A stretch of DNA of 9,674 bases from assembly GCA_023443985.1 (NCBI GenBank), contig JAEZSJ010000167.1, positions 1 to 9,674 on the forward strand, read 5' to 3'. Under the pieces are notes generated by a model. It did not search any database. It was not told the DNA's origin and saw only the letters and a list, made by a program, of their open reading frames with translations. Source of the DNA: Verrucomicrobiota bacterium. GTDB taxonomy: Bacteria; Verrucomicrobiota; Verrucomicrobiia; Opitutales; Opitutaceae. This document shows positions 4,761 to 9,674 of this stretch, piece by piece. Made by a program: the position numbers and the translations under genes. Numbering within the stretch: position 1 is the first letter of the stretch; each line of letters begins with the position of its first letter.

Positions 4761-6590
4761 CTACGGGGCGACGGCGACGCGCACGCGCAGGAACCGACGG
4801 GGGGCGAGCGGATCTTCGAGGGAAACAGTGTCCTGGAACTGGATTCGGACAGGCGTGCCGCAGCCGTAGACCGCCTGTTCCTCCCATGTGGCGAGGTCGG
4901 AGCTGGCCTCGACGCGGTAGCTCAGATCGGTCGCGGTGGCATGGCGGTCGAACGTGAGGCTGAGATAGGTGCGGCCGCCATCGTTGGCGGTGGTCTGGGT
5001 CACGGGCGGGGCTACGGCGCCGCGGGCGGGCAGGCCGTGGGCGTAGCGCTGGAGGTTGGTGACGCCGGCATGGTCGGGATCGGCGAGCGGGCCGGAGACG
5101 GCGTCGTCGATGGCGTCCGCACCCGAGAAGTTCGCGGCGCGCCACGCCGCGAAGGTCGTGGGCTCGGCGGCGAAGACGGCGGTGAGGTTCATCGCGCAGG
5201 TCACGTTCGGAAGCTCGAGGGTCGCGGTGGGCACGCGGCCGCCGGGGAGGCCGTTCCAGTGGGAGAACTGGTATCCCGGGTCCGCGGTGGCGACGAGGGA
5301 TGCGCCGGTGGCGCCGAAGGCGATGGTCTGGACGGACGGGCCGGACACGCTGCCGCCCGGGACCGCGGTGGCGGTGACTTTCGACGCACCCGGGACGGCG
5401 GCGGGGTGGCCGAGCGTCTGGGTGAAGAGAATGTCCTGATCGCCCGAGAGCCCGAGAACGGCGGAGACGTCCGACACGCTGGAGCGGACGAGTTCGCCGA
5501 GCCCTTCGGCGGCGGCGTAGGCGGCGATGTTCTGCGAGATGTGTCCGGTATGCAGACACGCGGCGCGCTGCTTGGCCGCGGCGGTGCCGGCGAGTTTCGC
5601 GTAGTCGGCGACATAGAGGAAGATCGCAGGGACCGAGCCGAAGCCCAAGGTGCCGCGGACATCCGTGGCGGTCACCTGGACCAGTCGGTGTGCGCCGCCG
5701 ATCTCCGTGACGTAGCGGTAGACGCCGCCGGGACGGGCGACGTAGATGTCGATGGCCTGGGCGCCGGAGACGGCGGGGGCGGTGCGCTCATCGGTGGTCG
5801 AGTCGTTGTGGCCGAGTCCGGCCCAGAGAAGGTCGGCGAGGGTCTGGTCCGTGAAGGCGGTGGCGGCGAAGGAGCGGGTTGACCGGCGGCGCTTGAGGAT
5901 CTGGAGCGCCGGGGCGGTGTTCACCGCTGCCGGGGGCATCACGCCGGCCGCGACGACCCAGGCGGGATCGGGGTCGGGGGTGCCTTCGGGATAGCCGGCA
6001 CTGTGCAGGAGCAGCAGGGTCTGGTTGGATGGCAGGCCGAGTGCGGCGGGCAACGCGGTCGGAATGCTCGCGGAGACGCGTGAGGCGAGCCCGCGGTCGG
6101 CGCAGGCGAGGGCGATGTTCTCGGAAATGAAGCCGGTGTGGATCGAGCCGAAGAAGTTGATCGAGCTGCTGTAGCTCGCGATGGCGAAGGTGACCGGCGC
6201 GGCGGCGGCGGCGGGGTCGAGCAGGGGGCGCAGGTCGGTCGTGGCGTGTTGCGCGATGGTGTGCTCGAGTTGGTCGTACACGAAGACGCCCTGGGCGCAG
6301 AGCACGTAGAGCACGTCGTCGCGGCTGGCGTAGGAGTAGTTGCTGGTGCGGTGGCCGGAGACGGGGCGGTTGATGCCCGTGGAGGCCCAGAGCAGGTCGG
6401 AGACGGTTTGCTGCGACAGCCCCGTGGGGGCGAACGCGACGGCATCGCGGCGAGCGAGGAGGATCCGGTTGATCGGGTGCTCGTCGCCGCGCGGCGCCGG
6501 CAGGGGCAGGTCCTCGGCCGGGGCGGCGGGGGTGAACGCGAGGGCGGCCGCGACGGCGGCGAGAGCAGGGAGGAGGCGGTGGGCGTGCAT
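4761..6590 (-). CDS. Exported tandem SagB/ThcOx-type nitroreductase with InlB-like repeat
   Basis: A 609-residue protein. Residues 1-26 form a signal peptide. Residues 28-203 and 228-396 are two nitroreductase domains of the SagB/ThcOx kind; members are FMN-dependent oxidoreductases, best known for oxidising azolines in peptide natural products. Both begin with a Leu-Leu-Trp-Ala landmark (SDLLWASTGI, ADLLWAGLGH) and share GFISENIAL or GHISQNIAA. Domain 2 keeps RRRSTRSF (234-241) and RTAPAVSGAQAIDIYVA (269-285), where the flavin phosphate is normally held. In domain 1 these read RRDAVAFA and RTSNYSYASRDDVLYV, so flavin binding there is doubtful. Residues 404-474 resemble an InlB B-type repeat (VTATAVPGGSVSGP, GYQFSHWNG). 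Residues 475-609 are a verrucomicrobial-style C-terminal module. The start is ATG 6590, directly before the signal peptide. The gene diverges from an epimerase gene. No precursor peptide or YcaO gene is near, and the substrate is unknown. Confidence 0.88.
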   Translation of the reverse strand: MHAHRLLPALAAVAAALAFTPAAPAEDLPLPAPRGDEHPINRILLARRDAVAFAPTGLSQQTVSDLLWASTGINRPVSGHRTSNYSYASRDDVLYVLCAQGVFVYDQLEHTIAQHATTDLRPLLDPAAAAAPVTFAIASYSSSINFFGSIHTGFISENIALACADRGLASRVSASIPTALPAALGLPSNQTLLLLHSAGYPEGTPDPDPAWVVAAGVMPPAAVNTAPALQILKRRRSTRSFAATAFTDQTLADLLWAGLGHNDSTTDERTAPAVSGAQAIDIYVARPGGVYRYVTEIGGAHRLVQVTATDVRGTLGFGSVPAIFLYVADYAKLAGTAAAKQRAACLHTGHISQNIAAYAAAEGLGELVRSSVSDVSAVLGLSGDQDILFTQTLGHPAAVPGASKVTATAVPGGSVSGPSVQTIAFGATGASLVATADPGYQFSHWNGLPGGRVPTATLELPNVTCAMNLTAVFAAEPTTFAAWRAANFSGADAIDDAVSGPLADPDHAGVTNLQRYAHGLPARGAVAPPVTQTTANDGGRTYLSLTFDRHATATDLSYRVEASSDLATWEEQAVYGCGTPVRIQFQDTVSLEDPLAPRRFLRVRVAVAP

Positions 6591-6822
6591 GCGGCGAGGG
6601 AACGTGCCCCACTCCCGACCCGGCGCACCGCCACGGCAACCGAGAAGTCGGATACGGGGGCGGCCGGCCCGAATTGTTACCGGGAGTTGACGGGGCGGCG
6701 CCGGCCGCCCGGCGCCGCGAAGGGCTGACGCTGACCGCGCCCGTCCGGTCAATGCATCGGAGCCGGCCGGCGGCGGGTCGGCTCTTGGCAGGTGGGCGGC
6801 GGCGGCTAGCGTCGGCGGCTCC
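6591..6822. promoter_or_regulatory. Divergent region between nitroreductase and epimerase genes
   Basis: The 232 bases between two divergent starts must hold both promoters. The clearest structure is a perfect 10-bp inverted repeat, GCGGCGCCGG (6695-6704) and CCGGCGCCGC (6709-6718), with a four-base loop. No T-run follows on either side, so it is not a standard terminator; it could be a leader hairpin or a binding site. A TTGACG hexamer (6687-6692) lies next to it on the plus strand but has no good partner 16-18 bases further on. Confidence 0.4.
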
Positions 6823-8052
6823 ATGGCCACTCCCCCGGTCTCCCTCCTCGATTTGCGCCGCCGCATGGCGGCCGACCTCAACGGCAACATCCTGCCCTTC
6901 TGGGCGCAGCGCGCCTTCAAGCCCGACGGCAACCTCGTGGGCGTCGTGACCCACGACCTGCGCGAGTTCGACGACGTGCCGCGCCATGTCGTGCTCTGTG
7001 CCCGAATCCTCTGGACATACGCCGCGGCCGCGCGGCTCGATCCCCGCCCCGAGTGGCTCGCGGTGGGCCGCAAGGCGCTCGCGCTCCTCGAGGGCGCGTT
7101 CCGCGACCGGGCGCACGGCGGATTCTACTGGAGCCTCACCCGCGACCTGCAACCGCACTCGCCGCGCAAGCAGGTGTACGCGGAGGCGTTCACGATCTAC
7201 GGGTTGACCGAATGGTATCAGGCGACAGGTGACGCCGCCGCCCTCGGGCGCGCGAAGGAGATCTTCGCGTTGCTCGAGAAACATGCCCGCGAGCCGAAGT
7301 TCGGCGGCTACCTCGAGGCGCTCGATGCGGACTGGGGGCCGCTGGCCGACATGCGCCTGAGCGACAAGGACCTCAACTCGCCCAAGTCGAACAACACGCT
7401 GCTCCACATCCTCGAGGCGTACACCGCGCTGCTGCGCGCCTGGCCCGCGGCGCAGGTGCGCACCGCGCTCAAGGAGCTGCTCACCGTCGTGCTCGACCGC
7501 GTCTACACCGACCAACCGTACCCGCACTGCGCGCTCTTCTTCGACCTCGAGTGGCGCTCACTGCTGCCGAAGTTCTCCTACGGGCACGACATCGAGGCCA
7601 GCTGGCTGTTCTGGGAGGCCGCGGCGGCGGTCGACGACCCGGCGCTGCTCGCCCGCACCAGGCAGGCCGCGCTCGCGCTCGCCGACGGCGTGCTCGCCAA
7701 CGGCATCGATACCGACGGCGCCGTGCTCTACGACGGCGACGCCACCGGTCCGCTCAACACCGACAAGCACTGGTGGCCGCAGGCCGAGGCGATCGTCGGC
7801 TTCCTCAACGCCTGGCAGCTCAGCGGCAAGCCGGAGTATCTCGACGCCGCGGTCCGCGCCTGGGAGTTCACGGAGCGGCACGTCGTCGACCACGCGCACG
7901 GCGAGTGGTTCGCGATCCTCGACCGTGGCGGAAAGGTGTACCCGGATTATCCGGAGTACCCCGACAGCCAGAAAATCGGCCCGTGGAAATGCCCGTACCA
8001 CAACGGCCGCGCCTGCATCGAGGTGCTCAAGCGGGTGCCGGCCGCCGGGTGA
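6823..8052 (+). CDS. Cellobiose 2-epimerase (AGE superfamily)
   Basis: A cytosolic enzyme of the N-acylglucosamine 2-epimerase superfamily. Family members interconvert the reducing-end glucose and mannose of beta-1,4 disaccharides such as cellobiose, lactose or mannobiose. The 409-residue length fits the cellobiose epimerase group. Residues match the active site described for characterised enzymes: Arg61 in ARILWTYA, the HDIE pair His255 and Glu258, the Trp-Trp pair 317-318 in KHWWPQAEA, Glu322, and His393 in KCPYHNGR. The double Trp and the C-terminal KCPYHNGR are hallmarks of cellobiose rather than N-acetylglucosamine epimerases. There is no signal peptide, so the disaccharide must be imported. 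The ATG at 6823 follows a TCC context without Shine-Dalgarno, and homology begins within the first 20 residues. No glycoside phosphorylase or transporter is visible beside it. Mannobiose as the natural substrate is equally possible. Confidence 0.92.
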   Translation: MATPPVSLLDLRRRMAADLNGNILPFWAQRAFKPDGNLVGVVTHDLREFDDVPRHVVLCARILWTYAAAARLDPRPEWLAVGRKALALLEGAFRDRAHGGFYWSLTRDLQPHSPRKQVYAEAFTIYGLTEWYQATGDAAALGRAKEIFALLEKHAREPKFGGYLEALDADWGPLADMRLSDKDLNSPKSNNTLLHILEAYTALLRAWPAAQVRTALKELLTVVLDRVYTDQPYPHCALFFDLEWRSLLPKFSYGHDIEASWLFWEAAAAVDDPALLARTRQAALALADGVLANGIDTDGAVLYDGDATGPLNTDKHWWPQAEAIVGFLNAWQLSGKPEYLDAAVRAWEFTERHVVDHAHGEWFAILDRGGKVYPDYPEYPDSQKIGPWKCPYHNGRACIEVLKRVPAAG

Positions 8053-8053
8053 T

Positions 8054-8078
8054 CCCCGGGCGCGGCCGGCCGCGGGGC
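8054..8078. terminator. GC hairpin after epimerase gene
   Basis: The gap between the convergent epimerase gene and the small membrane-protein gene is only 33 bases and contains the self-complementary GCGGCCGGCCGC (8062-8073), flanked by CCCCG (8054-8058) and CGGGG (8073-8077). It can fold on both strands and may stop both genes. There is no T-run, so the call rests on position and symmetry only. Confidence 0.35.
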
Positions 8079-8085
8079 GGAAACC

Positions 8086-8247
8086 TCACCGCATTGACGC
8101 GCGGGCGACGGCGATCAGCACGCAGCCGAGCCACACGGCCCAGGCGGCGATCGCTGTCCGCAGCCACAGGCGGGAGACGAAGTCGAGGAGCGGCTCGGCG
8201 GGCTCGGAGCGTGAACCGGTGGGGTCGGTGAGGGCGGGGAGAATCAT
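8086..8247 (-). CDS. Small single-helix membrane protein, unknown
   Basis: A 53-residue frame from ATG 8247. The first 30 residues are hydrophilic with several Pro and Glu (MILPALTDPTGSRSEPAEPL...). Residues 31-48 form one hydrophobic helix (TAIAAWAVWLGCVLIAVA), and the end is short and basic (RASMR). The Arg residues before the helix (SRLWLR) and the short tail fit a single-pass membrane protein. Almost every third codon position is G or C, which strongly supports real coding despite the small size. The frame is open upstream to 8391, but that would overlap the divergent WYL regulator start, so the short version is preferred. I recognise no family. It is divergent from the regulator and convergent with the epimerase gene. 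Confidence 0.6.
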   Translation of the reverse strand: MILPALTDPTGSRSEPAEPLLDFVSRLWLRTAIAAWAVWLGCVLIAVARASMR

Positions 8248-8356
8248 GGGCGCGAGGATGCCGGACAGGGTCGGACATCGACCGTCCACCGCTTGGGCCG
8301 GTCGCGGCCGCAACAGGGTTGGACACGGCGCGTCCGGCGCGCTCAACATCCGGCCC
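8248..8356. promoter_or_regulatory. Divergent operator-like region with direct repeat
   Basis: The 109 bases between the small membrane-protein gene and the WYL regulator contain two copies of ACAGGGTYGGACA (8265-8277 with C, 8313-8325 with T), 48 bases apart, that is between four and five helical turns. The core GTCGGACA (8270-8277) recurs inverted as TGTCCGAC across the regulator's start codon (8358-8365). The second copy contains TTGGAC (8319-8324), a fair -35 element; a -10 at the usual distance would put the transcript start almost at the ATG. A binding site for the regulator itself is inferred. Confidence 0.4.
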
Positions 8357-9355
8357 ATGTCCGACACCGCGCCCCTCCCCGCCCGCCTCACCCGGCCGCC
8401 CTACGAGCGGATGACGTACATCCACGACCAGCTGCAGGCGGACAAGCACCCGAACTGCACCACGCTCGCCGCGCATTTCGAGGTCTCGACGAAGACGATC
8501 CAGCGCGACATCGAGTTCATGCGCGACCGTTGGCAGTTGCCGATCGAATACGACGAGACGCGTTTCGGCTACTACTACTCCGAGCCGGTGGAGAACCTCC
8601 CGCTGGTCACGATGACGGAGGGCGAGCTGGTCGCGCTGCTCGTGGCGCAGAAGGCGGTCGAGCAGTACGCCGGCACGGCGTTCGAGGCGCCGCTCACCAA
8701 TGCGTTCACGAAGCTCACCGCGCAGCTCGACGGGCCGGTCACGGTCGCGCTCGGCGCCGCGCGCCACGTGTTCTCATTCAAGGCCGCCGGCCCCGCGCGC
8801 GCCGACCTCGAGCTGTTCCGCCGCCTCAGCCAGGCGGTGCTGGAGAACCGCGAGGTCGCCTTCGACTACCGCGGGCTCGGCGACGCGAAGCCCGCGCGGC
8901 GCCGGGTGCAGCCGTGGCACCTCTGTTGCGTCGACAACCAGTGGTATCTGATCGGGCATGACCTCAACCGCGCGGCGAAGCGCACCTTCGCGTTTCCCCG
9001 GATCTCGGGCGTCGAGCTCACCCGCCACAAGTTCGCGCGGCCGGCGGGCTTCTCGATCCGCGAGCACCTGGGCGGCAGCTTCGGCATCATCGCCGGCAGC
9101 GGCGAGTACCGCGTGCGGCTGCGTTTCGACACCTGGGCTGCGCAGCTCGTGCGCGAGCGTTTCTGGCACGATTCGCAGGAGCTCACCGAGCGCCGCGACG
9201 GCACCGTCGAGCTCGCCCTCGAGCTCGACAGCCTCGCCGAGGTGGAGCGCTGGGTCCTGAGCTGGGGCGAACACGTGGAGGTGCTCGCCCCGAAACCGCT
9301 GCGCGAGCGGATCGGCGCGGTGGCGCGGCAGGTGGCGGCGAAGCACGACGGCTGA
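8357..9355 (+). CDS. WYL-domain helix-turn-helix transcriptional regulator
   Basis: A 332-residue DNA-binding regulator. Residues 15-75 form a winged helix-turn-helix of the DeoR/HTH_11 type, with recognition segment CTTLAAHFEVSTKTIQRDIEF (34-54) and wing ...RFGYYYSEP. Residues 82-140 link to the sensor part. The WYL domain spans about 150-225 and carries the literal Trp196-Tyr197-Leu198 in PWHLCCVDNQWYLIGHD. The rest (about 240-330) is the WCX C-terminal extension. WYL proteins are thought to sense nucleic acids or other ligands and act as repressors or activators in sugar use, DNA damage response and phage defence. The ATG at 8357 precedes a normal N-terminus; the frame is open much further upstream, but that part overlaps the epimerase and small-protein genes. 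Probable self-regulation is suggested by repeats in its upstream region. Neighbouring targets are unproven. Confidence 0.93.
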   Translation: MSDTAPLPARLTRPPYERMTYIHDQLQADKHPNCTTLAAHFEVSTKTIQRDIEFMRDRWQLPIEYDETRFGYYYSEPVENLPLVTMTEGELVALLVAQKAVEQYAGTAFEAPLTNAFTKLTAQLDGPVTVALGAARHVFSFKAAGPARADLELFRRLSQAVLENREVAFDYRGLGDAKPARRRVQPWHLCCVDNQWYLIGHDLNRAAKRTFAFPRISGVELTRHKFARPAGFSIREHLGGSFGIIAGSGEYRVRLRFDTWAAQLVRERFWHDSQELTERRDGTVELALELDSLAEVERWVLSWGEHVEVLAPKPLRERIGAVARQVAAKHDG

Positions 9356-9388
9356 CCCGCGCGGTGCACCGAGCCCGCGCGGCCCCGC

Positions 9389-9421
9389 CGGAGATTGTCA
9401 CGTATTACGTGACAATCTCCG
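9389..9421. repeat. 33-base near-perfect palindrome
   Basis: Sixteen-base arms, CGGAGATTGTCACGTA (9389-9404) and TACGTGACAATCTCCG (9406-9421), surround a single T. The element is far richer in A+T than its surroundings. It lies 33 bases past the stop of the WYL gene. No T-run follows on either strand, so it is more like a protein binding or recombination site than a terminator, although a hairpin in the WYL mRNA is possible. Its length and perfection are well beyond chance. Confidence 0.9.
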
Positions 9422-9674
9422 AATGGCGCGCCGCGGCTTCTTCGGGGCGGCGTTGCGGCGGAGCGGCCTCTGCGGCGTGACCGGCGCGAGGGGGGAGCGC
9501 CGCCGTTTGGAGAAATCACATCGGGTCTCAGGCGCACGCGCTCCCACATGGCCGCCTCTGCGCCCTCCCGCGGACCGGAACGCGTCCCGCTTCCGGCGGT
9601 CCCGCGCAACGCCAACGCGGGTGGCGAGCTGCGCCGCAGGGGGCCGGCTGCGGCCGCTACTCGCGCGGTTTCAG
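9422..9674. other. No recognisable gene at right end
   Basis: About 250 GC-rich bases. A plus-strand frame from ATG 9423 stays open to the window edge, but its translation is Arg-rich, lacks any family motif and has no protein-like codon pattern. Minus-strand frames are equally featureless. A short inverted repeat (CCGCG...CGCGG near 9601-9619) is the only structure. The next gene probably begins beyond the window. Confidence 0.4.

Noticed and set aside
4689..5882. Plus-strand open frame of about 400 codons
   Set aside because: It lies antisense to the nitroreductase gene and its translation is Gly/Ala/Val/Asp-rich without domains.
4761..6590. SagB-type domains as sign of a thiazole/oxazole peptide natural-product cluster
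   Set aside because: There is no YcaO cyclodehydratase, precursor peptide or transporter in the window, and the protein is exported, unlike the biosynthetic enzymes.
5788..7527. Minus-strand open frame of about 580 codons spanning nitroreductase and epimerase genes
   Set aside because: It crosses two well-supported genes in other frames, and its composition is Arg/Pro-rich and low in complexity.
8357..9355. Phage-defence island anchored by the WYL regulator
   Set aside because: WYL proteins do occur in defence loci, but the neighbours here are a sugar epimerase and a tiny membrane protein; no nuclease, methylase or other effector is present in the window.
9423..9674. Plus-strand frame open to the window edge after the palindrome
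   Set aside because: The predicted sequence is Arg-rich without motifs, has no typical third-position pattern and no support from the context; it is more likely non-coding.

Overview
The window is a very GC-rich bacterial chromosomal segment with strong G/C bias at third codon positions. The most likely source is a verrucomicrobial (Opitutaceae-like) bacterium. This is inferred from three things: the C-terminal module on the large secreted protein (a 'SGP-ADPD-G-TNLQRYA' stretch followed by a 'YRVEASSDLATW...RRFLRVRV' ending, a style common on exported verrucomicrobial proteins), the gene mix, and the near-absence of Shine-Dalgarno sequences. No rRNA, tRNA, CRISPR array or intact mobile element is visible.

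Layout from left to right. A leucyl/phenylalanyl-tRNA-protein transferase (aat, +) faces an exported protein with two TonB C-terminal-like repeats (-); a hairpin lies between them. Divergent from the latter is an exported protein (+) that joins a beta/gamma-crystallin-like domain to two DUF4214-like repeats through an Arg/Asp linker. It faces a minus-strand pair, a six-helix membrane protein followed 14 bases later by guanylate kinase (gmk). Bases 3917-4760 hold no intact gene. This stretch has a strong plus-strand intrinsic terminator with two hairpins before it and no plausible gene to terminate, a minus-strand coding remnant, and the N-terminal relic of a transposase.

Then comes a 609-residue exported protein (-) made of two SagB/ThcOx-type nitroreductase domains, an InlB-type repeat and the C-terminal module. 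It diverges from a cellobiose 2-epimerase family gene (+), whose catalytic residues all appear present. A 53-residue single-helix membrane protein (-) and a WYL-domain transcriptional regulator (+) diverge from a short region containing a direct repeat. The window ends with a 33-base near-perfect palindrome and about 250 bases without a convincing gene.

The genes do not form one pathway. The aat and gmk genes are housekeeping. The exported proteins act in the periplasm or at the envelope. The epimerase points to use of cellulose- or mannan-derived disaccharides, and the WYL regulator may control its neighbours. I see no clearly new multi-gene system. The strongest leads are the exported tandem nitroreductase with one apparently degenerate domain, the crystallin/DUF4214 fusion, the orphan terminator with possible small RNA, and the operator-like repeats around the WYL gene.
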